This document shows, one piece after another, positions 1 to 9,191 of a DNA stretch of 41,135 bases. Every line of letters starts with the position of its first letter. Positions within the stretch are counted from its first letter, which is position 1. The notes beneath the pieces were generated by a model. That model worked only from the letters and a program-made list of their open reading frames with translations. It was not told the origin of the DNA and ran no database searches. A program made the translations under genes and the position numbers. This DNA comes from Prevotella sp. (GTDB lineage: Bacteria > Bacteroidota > Bacteroidia > Bacteroidales > Bacteroidaceae): assembly GCA_017618275.1 (NCBI GenBank), contig JAFZUS010000082.1, positions 1 through 41,135 of the forward strand, given 5' to 3'.

Positions 1-795
1 AACCAGATGCTGATCCAGGCTGTGGAGGGGGTGCATCAGGCACGCCAGGCCGAGGACACGGCGTTCAAGCGCTTCAGCGGCAAGGACTTTGCCAGCGACG
101 ACCTGAAGCGGGAGGACGCGCTGGAGGACAAGTACATGTCGACGGCGCTGGGCATACTGAACGGCCTGCTCTACCTGCCCGAGACGGAACCCATCTATCG
201 CAAGGCGCAACTGGCCCGGCAGGTGTTCCGCGACTTCAACTTCTCGACCAGCGACGGCTTCGAGGCCGAGGCCCGCAAGGTGCTCAACATGGCGCAGCAG
301 TGGGCAGCCGCCACGGAGTATGAACTCGCGGAGCTGGGCATCGAGGCCTGGGTGCAGAAGGCCGTGGTGCAGGCACAGAAGGTGCTGCAACTGGTGGCCG
401 TGCGCGTGGACCACGAGAGCGCAAAGATAAAGGGCGAACTGGCGAATGCCCGCAAGGCGACCGACGAGGCCATCCGCAAGGCTTACGACGTGCTGAATGC
501 GCTCAGCGTGCTGGCACCCTCGGCAGAACTATCGGCACTCATCAGCGTGCTGTTCGGCATCGAGGATCGCGCAAAACTCTACTATATTAGCGGAGGCACG
601 GGCTCTTCGGGCAGCAGCGGCGGAGGCAACACTCCGACCCCGTCGCCCACACCTGACCCAACACCGACTCCAGACCCGACTCCAGACCCGACTCCAGACC
701 CCACACCTGACCCCGACCCGAGTGGCGGTGGCGGCGACAACGGTGGCGGTGGCGACGACAACGGCGGTGGCGGCACGAGTTTCGACGAGGGCTAA
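1..795 (+). CDS. DUF6261-like protein, 5'-truncated by window edge
   Basis: The frame is open from base 1, so the true start lies outside the window; the first ATG inside is at 7. The visible part is about 210 residues of mostly helical, Ala/Glu-rich sequence with motifs such as YMSTALGILNGL and ELGIEAWVQ. This resembles the DUF6261 proteins of Bacteroides and Prevotella, which have no known function. From about residue 210 the protein becomes low-complexity: a (D/S)PTP run encoded by 12-bp repeats around 640-715, then GGGGDN-type repeats to the stop at 793-795. The gene is much richer in G+C than its neighbours and ends 29 bases from the convergent hisS stop. The family call is by resemblance only. 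The tail looks like a flexible linker or a surface-exposed end, which is inference. Confidence 0.55.
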   Translation, partial: NQMLIQAVEGVHQARQAEDTAFKRFSGKDFASDDLKREDALEDKYMSTALGILNGLLYLPETEPIYRKAQLARQVFRDFNFSTSDGFEAEARKVLNMAQQWAAATEYELAELGIEAWVQKAVVQAQKVLQLVAVRVDHESAKIKGELANARKATDEAIRKAYDVLNALSVLAPSAELSALISVLFGIEDRAKLYYISGGTGSSGSSGGGNTPTPSPTPDPTPTPDPTPDPTPDPTPDPDPSGGGGDNGGGGDDNGGGGTSFDEG

Positions 796-824
796 CTCCC
801 GAGGGCTAAGCCCCACGGCCCTAG

Positions 825-2186
825 TTACTTCACGGCGGCGATGAGTTCGTCGGGAGTGACGAGGGCCTGCTCACCTGTCTGCATATTCTTCAGCGTGAGT
901 TTGCCAGCAGCAATCTCATTCTCGCCGGCGAGGGCGACGAAGGGAATCTGTTTGGCGTTGGCATACGACATCTGCTTCTTCATCTTGGCAGCATCAGGGA
1001 AAATCTCCGTGCGGATGCCGGCAGCACGGGCCTGAGCCACAAAGGGCAGACAATAGGCAGTCTCGCGCTCACCGAAGTTGATGAACAGCAACTGAGTTCC
1101 GTTGACAGCATCCTTGGGATAGGCATCAAGGGCGTTGAGCACATCGAAGATACGGTCGATACCGAACGAGATACCGACGCCAGAGATACCTGGCATGCCG
1201 AAGATGCCCGTCAGGTTGTCGTAGCGTCCACCACCGAGGATGCTGCCCATCGGCACGTCGAGCGCCTTGACCTCGAAGATGGCGCCGGTGTAGTAGTTCA
1301 GGCCACGTGCCAGCGTGAGGTCGAGTTGAATCTCATTGTTCAGGCCGATTGTCTTGAGAGCATCAAGGATATAACGCAGTTCCTCTACCCCACGCATGCC
1401 TGTCTCAGAGTCCTTGAGCACCTCGGCGATAGTATTGAGTTTCTCGTCGTTGGTGCCTTCGAGGGTGATGATGGGCTGGAGTTTGGCAATCTGCTCCTCT
1501 GTCAAGCCGTCCTCGCGGAGTTCGGCATTCACATTGTCGAGACCGATCTTGTCGAGTTTGTCGATGGCTACGGTGATATCTACAATCTTATCAGCAGCAC
1601 CGATGACTTCGGCAATGCCAGAGAGGATCTTACGGTTATTTATCTTTATATGTACGCGCACATGGAAGCGAGTAAAGACGGTATCGACAATCTGCATCAA
1701 CTCGACCTCGTTGAGCAACGAGTCGGAGCCGACTATGTCGCCGTCGAACTGCCAGAATTCACGGTAACGGCCCTTCTGCGGACGGTCGGCACGCCACACG
1801 GGCTGCATCTGATAACGCTTGAAAGGCAACTGCAGTTCCTCGCGGTGCATCACCACATAACGGGCGAAAGGCACGGTGAGGTCGTAGCGGAGGCCCTTCT
1901 CACAGAGTTGGGCCGCCAGATGGAGACTTTTACGCGCCTGCAACTCCTCGTCGCTGACCTTGGAGAGAAAGTCGCCAGAGTTCAGCACTTTGAAGAGCAG
2001 TTTGTCACCCTCTTCGCCATACTTACCCATCAGCGTACCGAGGGTTTCCATGGCGGGGGTCTCTATCTGCTGGAAGCCGTAGAGTTGATACACCTGTTTG
2101 ATGGTATCGAAGATGTAGTTACGCTTGGCCATCTCCTGTGGGCCGAAGTCGCGCGTTCCTTTGGGAATACTTGGCTTTTGTGCCAT
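825..2186 (-). CDS. hisS: Histidyl-tRNA synthetase
   Basis: Class II aminoacyl-tRNA synthetase, 453 aa, charging tRNA-His in the cytoplasm. It starts PKGTRDFGP, the usual HisRS N-terminus. Motif 2 reads [12 protein letters not shown], the histidine-binding loop is [22 protein letters not shown] follows, and motif 3 is [13 protein letters not shown]. The C-terminal ~95 residues form the anticodon-binding domain. The ATG at 2184-2186 lies 31 bases after purA on the same strand, and the gap is filled with an octamer repeat. It is therefore probably the last gene of a fur-purA-hisS operon. Length and motifs are normal for the Bacteroidota form. Confidence 0.97.
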   Translation of the reverse strand: MAQKPSIPKGTRDFGPQEMAKRNYIFDTIKQVYQLYGFQQIETPAMETLGTLMGKYGEEGDKLLFKVLNSGDFLSKVSDEELQARKSLHLAAQLCEKGLRYDLTVPFARYVVMHREELQLPFKRYQMQPVWRADRPQKGRYREFWQFDGDIVGSDSLLNEVELMQIVDTVFTRFHVRVHIKINNRKILSGIAEVIGAADKIVDITVAIDKLDKIGLDNVNAELREDGLTEEQIAKLQPIITLEGTNDEKLNTIAEVLKDSETGMRGVEELRYILDALKTIGLNNEIQLDLTLARGLNYYTGAIFEVKALDVPMGSILGGGRYDNLTGIFGMPGISGVGISFGIDRIFDVLNALDAYPKDAVNGTQLLFINFGERETAYCLPFVAQARAAGIRTEIFPDAAKMKKQMSYANAKQIPFVALAGENEIAAGKLTLKNMQTGEQALVTPDELIAAVK

Positions 2187-2190
2187 ATTC

Positions 2191-2229
2191 TATTTACCTT
2201 TTTACTTTTTTACCTTTTTACTTTCTCAC
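2191..2229 (-). repeat. GTRARAAR octamer tandem repeat between purA and hisS
   Basis: Read on the minus strand, five 8-bp units follow one another: GTGAGAA(A), GTAAAAAG, GTAAAAAA, GTAAAAAG, GTAAATA. The first unit is made of the last codons of purA (AGA AAG TAA), so the array grows out of the stop codon and ends a few bases before the hisS ATG. It gives an A/G-rich stretch where a ribosome binding region would lie. Confidence 0.8.
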
Positions 2230-3489
2230 GATGGTTTGATCACGGTCGGGGCCGATGGAAATGATTTTGATTGGAGTTTCAAGTTCCTTTTCGAGGAAAG
2301 CGATATAATCCTTGAAGGCCTTCGGGAACTGATCCTCACTGGTGAATTGGGTCATATCGGTCTTCCAACCGGGGAGCGACTCATAGACGGGTTCAATACC
2401 TTCCTCGATGTTGTAGGGGAAATCACGGGTCTCGACACCGTTCACCTTATAGGCCGTGCAGGCCTTGATAGTATCGAAGCCATCAAGCACGTCGCTCTTC
2501 ATCATAATGAGTTGGGTGACACCATTCACCATGATCGAATAACGCAGCGCTACGAGGTCTATCCAACCGCAACGGCGCTCACGACCCGTGACGGCACCAT
2601 ATTCATGGCCGAGGTCGCGAATCAGTTTGCCTGTCTCGTCGAAAAGTTCCGTGGGGAACGGGCCTGCACCAACACGGGTACAATAGGCCTTCATGATACC
2701 AAACACTTCGCCGATCTTGTTGGGGCCGATGCCAAGACCTGTGCAGGCACCTGCGCAGATGGTGTTCGAGGAAGTGACAAACGGATATGAGCCGAAGTCA
2801 ACATCGAGCATCGTTCCTTGGGCTCCCTCGCAGAGCACCGACTTTCCGCTTTTCAGGATATTGTTGATCTCATGCTCAGAGTCGACAATCGGGAACTGGC
2901 GCAGATACTCGACGCCCTCCAGCCATTTCTTCTCCACCTCGGTGATGTCGTACTCGAAGTTGAGCGACTTGAGGATAGCCTCATGACGCGCCTTGGCCTT
3001 GGCATATTTCTCAGGGAAGTTCTCGAGGATATCACCCACACGAAGACCGTTGCGGCTCACCTTGTCGGTATAGGTCGGGCCGATGCCCTTACCGGTGGTA
3101 CCAACCTTGTTCTTGCCCTTCTGGGCCTCGTAGGCAGCATCGAGCACACGGTGAGTGGGCATGATGAGATGGGCTTTCTTAGAAATGTGCAGACGCGAAT
3201 GGAGGTCGTGGCCGCTGGCCTCAAGGGCCTTCGCCTCGTCCATAAACAGATCGGGTGCCAGCACCACGCCGTTACCGATAATATTCACCTTCCCCCCCTG
3301 GAAGATGCCTGAGGGAATAGAGCGGAGCACATACTTCTCGCCCTCGAACTCCAGTGTGTGGCCTGCATTGGGACCGCCCTGGAAACGGGCTATCACATCA
3401 TACTTCGGGGTCAGTACGTCGACCACCTTACCTTTTCCTTCATCGCCCCACTGTAAACCGAGCAGAACGTCAACTTTTCCTGTTTTCAT
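2218..3489 (-). CDS. purA: Adenylosuccinate synthetase
   Basis: Catalyses the GTP-dependent step from IMP and aspartate to adenylosuccinate in AMP synthesis. The protein is 423 aa, the usual length. It has the N-terminal P-loop-like GLQWGDEGKGKVVD, then GGPNAGHT, GTTGKGIGPTYTDK, CEGAQGTMLD and GRERRCGWIDLVALRY, all typical of PurA. The start ATG (3487-3489) lies 3 bases after the stop of the upstream Fur-type gene, which points to translational coupling. Its last codons are absorbed in the octamer repeat that leads to hisS. Regulation is probably from the single promoter before the fur-type gene. Confidence 0.97.
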   Translation of the reverse strand: MKTGKVDVLLGLQWGDEGKGKVVDVLTPKYDVIARFQGGPNAGHTLEFEGEKYVLRSIPSGIFQGGKVNIIGNGVVLAPDLFMDEAKALEASGHDLHSRLHISKKAHLIMPTHRVLDAAYEAQKGKNKVGTTGKGIGPTYTDKVSRNGLRVGDILENFPEKYAKAKARHEAILKSLNFEYDITEVEKKWLEGVEYLRQFPIVDSEHEINNILKSGKSVLCEGAQGTMLDVDFGSYPFVTSSNTICAGACTGLGIGPNKIGEVFGIMKAYCTRVGAGPFPTELFDETGKLIRDLGHEYGAVTGRERRCGWIDLVALRYSIMVNGVTQLIMMKSDVLDGFDTIKACTAYKVNGVETRDFPYNIEEGIEPVYESLPGWKTDMTQFTSEDQFPKAFKDYIAFLEKELETPIKIISIGPDRDQTIVRK

Positions 3490-3492
3490 ATC

Positions 3493-3987
3493 TTATTGAG
3501 TATTTGTTTTTTTCTTCAGTTCCTTGTTCCGCTGGCGCGTCAACTTGGCTTGACAGACGCTGCAGATGCCGTAGATGTAGAGCGTATAGCCATCCTTGCG
3601 GAAGCGCTTGAAATGGGTGAGGTCGATGGCCTGCGATATCAGGTCGGACTTCACCTCCGTCACCTTGCCGCACACCGTACATATCTGATGACAATGGCTT
3701 GTATTATCGTAACACGCCTCATAGACCGTTGACCCCTGAAAGCGATGACGGATGACGAGGCGAAGTTGCATAAAGAGATTGAGCGTATTATAGAGTGTGG
3801 CACGGCTGACGGGGAAAGTGTAGTCGTGAATCAACTTGTCGCTCAGTTCTTCAAGCGTAAAATGTCCTTGTGTATTATAGATGGCCTTGAGAATAGTGTA
3901 GCGCTCAGGAGTCTTGCGATGATTGTTCATCTCAAGGTAATTATCCAGAATGCGGAGCACATTTTTCCACACATCAATCTTTATCAT
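3493..3987 (-). CDS. Fur-family transcriptional regulator
   Basis: A 164-aa protein of the Fur/PerR/Zur superfamily. Residues about 24-85 form the winged helix (RKTPERYTILKAIYNTQ, FPVSRATLYNTLNLF). The dimerisation domain follows with the metal-site cluster HCHQICTVCGK (H98, H100, C103, C106) and a second CxxC (C142, C145), which together suggest a structural zinc site. The tail is lysine-rich. It is the first gene of an operon with purA (3-base gap) and hisS. Whether it senses iron, zinc or peroxide cannot be told from the sequence. An alternative start at Met20 would drop a 19-residue N-terminal extension, but the promoter at 4013-4020 leaves a sensible ~20-base leader for the longer form. 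Confidence 0.9.
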   Translation of the reverse strand: MIKIDVWKNVLRILDNYLEMNNHRKTPERYTILKAIYNTQGHFTLEELSDKLIHDYTFPVSRATLYNTLNLFMQLRLVIRHRFQGSTVYEACYDNTSHCHQICTVCGKVTEVKSDLISQAIDLTHFKRFRKDGYTLYIYGICSVCQAKLTRQRNKELKKKTNTQ

Positions 3988-4012
3988 ACCATCTGGTGCT
4001 CAAAAAACCGCA

Positions 4013-4020
4013 CAAAGGTA
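4013..4020 (-). promoter_or_regulatory. Bacteroidota -7 box of the fur-purA-hisS operon
   Basis: The minus strand reads TACCTTTG followed by TG, matching the Bacteroidota consensus TAnnTTTG. It lies about 25 bases before the ATG of the Fur-type gene. No other strong match is seen in the gap. Confidence 0.7.
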
Positions 4021-4051
4021 CGACTTTTTACGGAGAAAAGTGCAAGATAAT

Positions 4052-4681
4052 TTATAAAATTTCTAAATTGGCGCGTTTTAAGGCACTTTTGGCAATGCGC
4101 TCATAGACGAGTCCCAGTTCAGCAAAGTGCTGTACAGCCGACATAGCCGCCTTACGCACCATCAGACTGTCACCTTGAAGAGCCGCGACAGCCTGATCGA
4201 TAAACTCATTGATGCCACGCTCGTTGGGCTCTTGTTTATTCATGAACAGACGCGAGAGGATATGGAAGCCACAGAGTTGATAGAGGGGTTTGTCTGAAGC
4301 CATCCAGGTATAGGCTTTCTCTGGGGCATACGGTAGATACTGGAACAGATTGAAGGCAGCCTGCTCGGCTATCTCCTGTGTGGTAATCTGCTCCATCCAG
4401 ATTTCAATGACTTCGGGCAGCACCCTGTCTGGGGGCATAATCATCGTGGCAAGAATCTTGCATTCCCGGACGTTTTCCTTGAACAGCGCTATGGCAAGGT
4501 CGTAATTGAACCCCAACTCGTCGGCTTTGGCACGGAGGCGAGGCAGTGTGGCACCCCAGTTGAGTTTGTAGTCGACCCCCTTGTCACGCATCGACTTCGC
4601 CACCACTCCGTCCATCATCTGACGGAACGACTGCTTAATCTCCTTCACCATCTGAGTGACGTCCTGTCTCCTTGTCTCCAT
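4052..4681 (-). CDS. DNA alkylation repair-like / HEAT-repeat protein
   Basis: A 209-aa all-helical protein. The pattern KSMRDKGVDYKLNWG, then NYDLAIALFKENVRECKILATMIM and a series of helical pairs (about residues 90-200) resembles the AlkD-like DNA alkylation repair family (PF08713) as found in Bacteroidales. The key DNA-glycosylase residues cannot be confirmed by eye, so repair activity is not certain. Start choice: the ATG at 4679-4681 is 2 bases past the stop of the DPP III gene; a TTG at 4685-4687 overlaps that stop (TTGA) and adds two residues. Either way the two genes are coupled. It is the last gene of the AraC-DPP III operon; no clear terminator follows. Confidence 0.7.
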   Translation of the reverse strand: METRRQDVTQMVKEIKQSFRQMMDGVVAKSMRDKGVDYKLNWGATLPRLRAKADELGFNYDLAIALFKENVRECKILATMIMPPDRVLPEVIEIWMEQITTQEIAEQAAFNLFQYLPYAPEKAYTWMASDKPLYQLCGFHILSRLFMNKQEPNERGINEFIDQAVAALQGDSLMVRKAAMSAVQHFAELGLVYERIAKSALKRANLEIL

Positions 4682-4683
4682 AT

Positions 4684-6648
4684 TCAAATCAACGTTCCGT
4701 ATTCACTGCTGTAGCGCAACATCTGATGGGCATAACTCTCACCATAATACACCTGGATATCGCTGATGTTACCAGTCTTGTCGTAAACGGGCATCAACTG
4801 CGGATTGATAAACCCCTTATAGGGAGCAAGGTTCAGACGTTTGTAGCGCTCCAGCACTTCACGATGCAGTTCAGGGTCAACCTTCACGGCATAGCGCTCC
4901 ACCAATGCCCGTGCTGCCTCGTAGTCGCCCTCGCTCTTGATGCGCTGCACCTCTGCCAACAATCGGGCAATGAGGGTTCGCAAGGCTGCATAATCAGTTA
5001 TTTCCACGTAGGTCTTATCATCAAGTCTGACGAATCGGATGGCATTGCCATTATCATAACACCAATGGGCGATGAGGGCACGGTTGCGCATGTGAGCCTC
5101 CTCAATTTGATTGCCTGGGGTGATGCGAATGAGTTGAGTCATCAGGCCATTCATCATATAGGTATAGTACTGCGACTTATAGGCCTCTGTATCAGGTGTC
5201 AGACCTAATTCCACAAGTTTGGGGTCTGCAATATAATAGAGTCCGAAGAGGTCGGCTCTCGCTTCCTCTATCGTATTGCCATAAGCCTTCAGTGCATCGG
5301 GATCAACGCCAGGCAACAACTGTCCGCTACCGTGTCCGAGACACTCGTGGAGATCTGTATGCAGATCGTCGCATACATCGCCGTATTTCTCAATCAGAGC
5401 CAGCGTGTCCTTGTCGATGACAAATTCCTCTTTGAAGCCATTGCCGTGAGCCGCCTTGTTGTAGGCATCGGTAATGTTGCTGATCGTAATGCTCTTGCTG
5501 CCATACTGCGCACGAATCCAGTCGGCATTGGGCAGGTTGATGCCGATAGCCGTTGAGGGATATTCCTCGCCACCGAGCATGGCGGCACAGATGACATTGG
5601 CAGAAACGCCCTTGACCACAGGCTTACGAAAACGGGGGTCGACAGGCGAATGATCCTCAAACCACTGTGCATTTTTGCTGATGGTTTGGGTGCGATGGGT
5701 GGCCTCCTCGTCGATATACTCCACGAGTCCTTCCCACGAGCCTTTCAACCCCAGCGGGTCACCATAGACCTCAATGAATCCGTTGATGAAATCGATGGCG
5801 GCATCATGCTCGCCCACCCATTCAATGCAATATTCGTTGAAAACATCTAAATTGCCTGTCTGATAATACTTTATGAGCAGAGAAATTATGCGCTTTTGCT
5901 TATCGTTTTCTGCCACATCGAGTGCTTTCTCCAACCAATATACGATATGACGGATGGCATTGGCATACAAGCCTTCCGAAGACCATACGCACTCCTTCAC
6001 CACCCCACTCTCCTTCACTAATGTGGAGTTCAACCCATACGACCAAGGAGTCTCACTCCCTGCATTCTCCTGCTTCATCCGGGCATAGAAATCTTCTGCT
6101 TCCGCTTGGGTAACCCCTTCATAGAAATGACAGGCAGACGTTGCCACCAGATCTTCACCGTCGGCCTTGTTGACGCGCTTTGAAAGAACTGTCTCATCAA
6201 AGATAATCGGGAACAACTCATCACAGAACTGCTGCAAGGTCTCACCATCCCTCAGTGGCAGACGGCGCACATCCACCTGACGAAGCACACGCTGCAGATA
6301 ATCGCGATTGAATCCTGGCTCGAATTTCTCACAACCATAGTGGTGGTAGATACCATTTGAGAACCAGACACGTTTCAAATAGACCTCCAACGTCTTGAAA
6401 TCATCCGTAGTATGATCAACGGAGAGGTCTGTATAGACCACTTCCAGCATCTTGCGAATGCGGAGGTTGTATCTGCCGTATTGGTCGAAAGTGATGTCCC
6501 TGCCAAAAAGAGTCGCTTGGGCGAGATAATAAACCAATATCTTCTGCCGAAGCGACAATTTCTCAAATCCGTTCAATCGATAGCGGAGCAGTTGCAAATC
6601 AGCAAACCGCTCGCTCTGATAATTGAAATCCACAAAGCCTACCTCCAA
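4684..6648 (-). CDS. Dipeptidyl peptidase III (family M49)
   Basis: Zinc exopeptidase that removes dipeptides from peptide N-termini. The signature is HECLGHGSGQ (His434, Glu435, His439), a C variant of the family HEXXGH motif, followed after about 25 residues by EEARAD, the counterpart of EECRAE that supplies the third zinc ligand (Glu462). Length is 654 aa. The start is uncertain: TTG at 6646-6648 is the longest, while GTG at 6631-6633 sits 8 bases after a GGAGG and may be the real one, giving 649 aa. Neither form has a signal peptide or lipobox, so a cytoplasmic location is inferred. It follows the AraC-type gene almost without a gap and overlaps the start of the alkylation-repair-like gene. 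Confidence 0.92.
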   Translation of the reverse strand: MEVGFVDFNYQSERFADLQLLRYRLNGFEKLSLRQKILVYYLAQATLFGRDITFDQYGRYNLRIRKMLEVVYTDLSVDHTTDDFKTLEVYLKRVWFSNGIYHHYGCEKFEPGFNRDYLQRVLRQVDVRRLPLRDGETLQQFCDELFPIIFDETVLSKRVNKADGEDLVATSACHFYEGVTQAEAEDFYARMKQENAGSETPWSYGLNSTLVKESGVVKECVWSSEGLYANAIRHIVYWLEKALDVAENDKQKRIISLLIKYYQTGNLDVFNEYCIEWVGEHDAAIDFINGFIEVYGDPLGLKGSWEGLVEYIDEEATHRTQTISKNAQWFEDHSPVDPRFRKPVVKGVSANVICAAMLGGEEYPSTAIGINLPNADWIRAQYGSKSITISNITDAYNKAAHGNGFKEEFVIDKDTLALIEKYGDVCDDLHTDLHECLGHGSGQLLPGVDPDALKAYGNTIEEARADLFGLYYIADPKLVELGLTPDTEAYKSQYYTYMMNGLMTQLIRITPGNQIEEAHMRNRALIAHWCYDNGNAIRFVRLDDKTYVEITDYAALRTLIARLLAEVQRIKSEGDYEAARALVERYAVKVDPELHREVLERYKRLNLAPYKGFINPQLMPVYDKTGNISDIQVYYGESYAHQMLRYSSEYGTLI

Positions 6649-6649
6649 G

Positions 6650-7111
6650 TTATTCCTTTTTATGCTTACTTCCTTTTTCTTTTTTCAAGGAAGGATGCTG
6701 CTGAAGGTGCTTCAGACGGTATTCACGAGGCGTAATACCCATAATTTTGTAGAACGAAGCATAGAACGACTGGCGGTTTGCAAAGCCAACCATATCGCTC
6801 ACCTCCTCCATACGGAGATCCTGATAGCGCTTGTCTACGAGGATAGTCATTGCCTCATCAATACGATACTTGTTGACGAACGATGTGTAGTTCATGTGAA
6901 AACGAACATTCACCACAGCAGAGATATAACGCGTATTCGTACCAAGATCCTCAGCCAGTCGCTTGGCCGAATAGTCCTTGTCACGATACTTCTTCTGCAT
7001 GACGATGATGTTCATGATCTTCTCCTGCATCTCGTCCATCAGTCGAGGACTAACCAAACTACGATAGGCAGCCTCTTTTTCTTTCTTTTCTGTAATATTA
7101 TACTTACCCAT
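6650..7111 (-). CDS. AraC-type helix-turn-helix regulator, small
   Basis: A 153-aa protein with a C-terminal AraC/XylS DNA-binding domain (about residues 50-145: two helix-turn-helix units, KRLAEDLGTNTRYISAVVN and MEEVSDMVGFANRQSFYASF, then ITPREYR). There is no ligand-binding or receiver domain, only a short charged N-terminal stretch. The ATG at 7109-7111 is chosen because it follows the -7 box at 7146-7153; longer starts would lie upstream of the transcription start. The tail is rich in Lys. It is the first gene of an operon with DPP III (stop and next start 1 to 16 bases apart). What it controls is unknown. Confidence 0.88.
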   Translation of the reverse strand: MGKYNITEKKEKEAAYRSLVSPRLMDEMQEKIMNIIVMQKKYRDKDYSAKRLAEDLGTNTRYISAVVNVRFHMNYTSFVNKYRIDEAMTILVDKRYQDLRMEEVSDMVGFANRQSFYASFYKIMGITPREYRLKHLQQHPSLKKEKGSKHKKE

Positions 7112-7145
7112 AGACCAATGAGAGGGTTGATTATTAAATTTTCTG

Positions 7146-7153
7146 CAAATATA
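7146..7153 (-). promoter_or_regulatory. -7 box of the araC-type/DPP III operon
   Basis: The minus strand reads TATATTTG followed by C, a full match to TAnnTTTG. It lies about 35 bases before the chosen ATG and is divergent from the recQ promoter 55 bases away. Confidence 0.7.
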
Positions 7154-7207
7154 CAAAAAAATTCCATATTTGACACTTTTATTAAACATAATTTGCAAAA
7201 AAAATTG

Positions 7208-7215
7208 TATTTTTG
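7208..7215 (+). promoter_or_regulatory. -7 box of recQ
   Basis: TATTTTTG followed by C, matching TAnnTTTG, 17 bases before the recQ ATG at 7233. This argues against the longer in-frame start at 7170, which would lie upstream of the transcript. Confidence 0.7.
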
Positions 7216-7232
7216 CGCAAAAATCGGTATTT

Positions 7233-9056
7233 ATGAACAAAATAGACATACTAAAACACTATTTCGGTTATAATTCTTTCCGTCAGAACCAAGAGGAAAT
7301 CATCGATCATACGATCTCCGGCGGCGACTCACTTGTCCTCATGCCGACGGGTGGCGGAAAAAGTCTTTGTTACCAAATACCAGCACTTTACCTCTCAGGA
7401 ACAGCCATTGTCATATCGCCCCTAATCAGTCTGATGAAAGACCAGGTTGAGGTGCTGCGTGCCAACGGTATTGAGGCGGAAGCCCTGAATAGCGGCAATG
7501 ACATGAATGCTGACACAATCATCCGAAGGAAATGTCTCTCAGGACAATTAAAATTACTCTATATCTCACCGGAAAAACTATTGTCGGAAACCGACTACCT
7601 GCTCAAGCACATCAAAATTTCCCTTTTTGCCATCGACGAAGCCCATTGTATCAGTCAATGGGGACACGATTTCCGTCCGGAATACACTCAGTTGGGCACG
7701 CTCCGCGAACTGTTCCCCAATGTGCCTGTCATGGCTCTGACGGCAACGGCAGACAAGATTACCCGACAGGACATCATCCGACAACTGCACCTTGAGAAGG
7801 CCAAGGAGTTTGTGTCAAGTTTCGACCGTCCCAATCTGGCTTTGTCGGTCAAACGCGGCTATAAGGGACCAGAAAAGATGCGGTTCATTCTCAACTTCAT
7901 CAAGGCAAGACCCTATGAGGCAGGTATCATCTATTGTCTGAGTCGGAAGACGACGGAGAAGGTGTCTTCTGACTTACGAGCCAAGGGCATCCAGGCTGGA
8001 GCCTACCACGCAGGAATGACTACCCAAGAGCGCAATGCGACCCAGGAAGCCTTCAAGAACGACCAGTTGCTGGTGGTCTGTGCCACCATCGCTTTCGGAA
8101 TGGGTATCGACAAGAGCAATGTGCGTTGGATTATCCATTACAACATGCCGAAGAGCATTGAAAATTTCTACCAGGAAATCGGACGTGCAGGCAGAGACGG
8201 CTCCCCCTCCGAGACCATCCTGTTCTACTCACTTGCCGACATCATCCAACTGACGGAGTTTGCCAAGCAAAGCGGACAACAAGACATCAACATGGACAAA
8301 CTACACCGAATGCAGGAATATGCAGAAGCGAGTGTCTGCAGACGACGAATCCTATTGAATTACTTCGGGGAACAGACGGATCACAACTGCGGCAATTGTG
8401 ATATCTGCGAGAATCCCCCTAAGCGATTCGACGGCACCCGCTATGTGCAGATGGCCCTAAGTGCCATCAAGCGAACTGACGAGCAGATACGCATCTCTAC
8501 CATCATAGAAATATTGAAGGGGATGAAGTCGCCGACAGTAATGAAAAAAGGCTACAATACACTGAAGACATTCGGTGTTGGCAAAGACATCTCCACCAAC
8601 GACTGGCAAGACTATCTCCTACAAATGCTCCAGATGGGGTTTGTCGAGATTGCCTACGACCAGGACAATGTCATCAAGATAACCAGTAGTGGAAACGATG
8701 TGCTCTATGGCAAGAAATCGGCAGAACTCTCAGTCATTGACCGTCAGAGCAAAGAAGAACCCAGGAAGAAACCCAAACAGCATCTTGAAATTCCATCCAT
8801 CACGATTCCCGGTCTTCCTCCCACCACCGGTATAGAAGATCCGAAACTGTTCGAGGCCCTCAGAAGACTCAGGACCCAGTGCGCCAACGAAGAGGGTTTC
8901 CCGCCCTATATCATTTTCAGCGACAAAGTGCTACATTCCTTAGCCACCATCAAGCCTACGACCCTTGAGCAGTTTGGCTTCATATCGGGCATCGGAGAAC
9001 ACAAGAAACAGAAGTACGGAATACGCTTTGTGACTCTTATCAAGAAATATGTATAA
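7233..9056 (+). CDS. recQ: ATP-dependent DNA helicase RecQ
   Basis: A 607-aa 3'-5' DNA helicase of recombination and repair. Domains in order: helicase core with Walker [31 protein letters not shown] (motif II plus the RecQ aromatic loop), [33 protein letters not shown] and the arginine-finger region [10 protein letters not shown]. The RecQ-C zinc site follows ([12 protein letters not shown] then CGNCDIC). A winged helix comes next (about residues 420-500). The C-terminal ~75 residues look like an HRDC domain ([20 protein letters not shown]). The start at 7233 is set by the promoter and by the conserved opening [12 protein letters not shown]. It appears to be a single transcription unit; the next gene has its own promoter. 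Confidence 0.97.
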   Translation: MNKIDILKHYFGYNSFRQNQEEIIDHTISGGDSLVLMPTGGGKSLCYQIPALYLSGTAIVISPLISLMKDQVEVLRANGIEAEALNSGNDMNADTIIRRKCLSGQLKLLYISPEKLLSETDYLLKHIKISLFAIDEAHCISQWGHDFRPEYTQLGTLRELFPNVPVMALTATADKITRQDIIRQLHLEKAKEFVSSFDRPNLALSVKRGYKGPEKMRFILNFIKARPYEAGIIYCLSRKTTEKVSSDLRAKGIQAGAYHAGMTTQERNATQEAFKNDQLLVVCATIAFGMGIDKSNVRWIIHYNMPKSIENFYQEIGRAGRDGSPSETILFYSLADIIQLTEFAKQSGQQDINMDKLHRMQEYAEASVCRRRILLNYFGEQTDHNCGNCDICENPPKRFDGTRYVQMALSAIKRTDEQIRISTIIEILKGMKSPTVMKKGYNTLKTFGVGKDISTNDWQDYLLQMLQMGFVEIAYDQDNVIKITSSGNDVLYGKKSAELSVIDRQSKEEPRKKPKQHLEIPSITIPGLPPTTGIEDPKLFEALRRLRTQCANEEGFPPYIIFSDKVLHSLATIKPTTLEQFGFISGIGEHKKQKYGIRFVTLIKKYV

Positions 9057-9164
9057 CGGGAAGAATTGCCTACAAAAATTGATAAAAAGATAAAAAAACG
9101 AGCAGATTTTGTCACTTTTTGCAAAAAACAAGGCCGAAAGGCTCGAAAATCCCCGATTTTTTCG

Positions 9165-9172
9165 TATCTTTG
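9165..9172 (+). promoter_or_regulatory. -7 box of the GT5-like gene
   Basis: TATCTTTG followed by C, a full TAnnTTTG match, 19 bases before the ATG at 9192. It probably drives the 9192-11698 three-gene unit. Confidence 0.7.
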
Positions 9173-9191
9173 CACGGTAAAATCATAAAAG

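Noticed and set aside
801-824. Terminator between the DUF6261-like gene and hisS
   Set aside because: Only a 5-bp stem (AGGGC/GCCCT) with an 11-base loop and no T-run.
1326-2264. 312-aa plus-strand frame opposite hisS
   Set aside because: Mirror frame of a well-supported synthetase gene; its composition follows the antisense of hisS and no promoter lies before it.
9126-9165. Terminator after recQ
   Set aside because: The possible stems (GCC-GAAA-GGC, and AAAATC/GATTTT) are too short to support.
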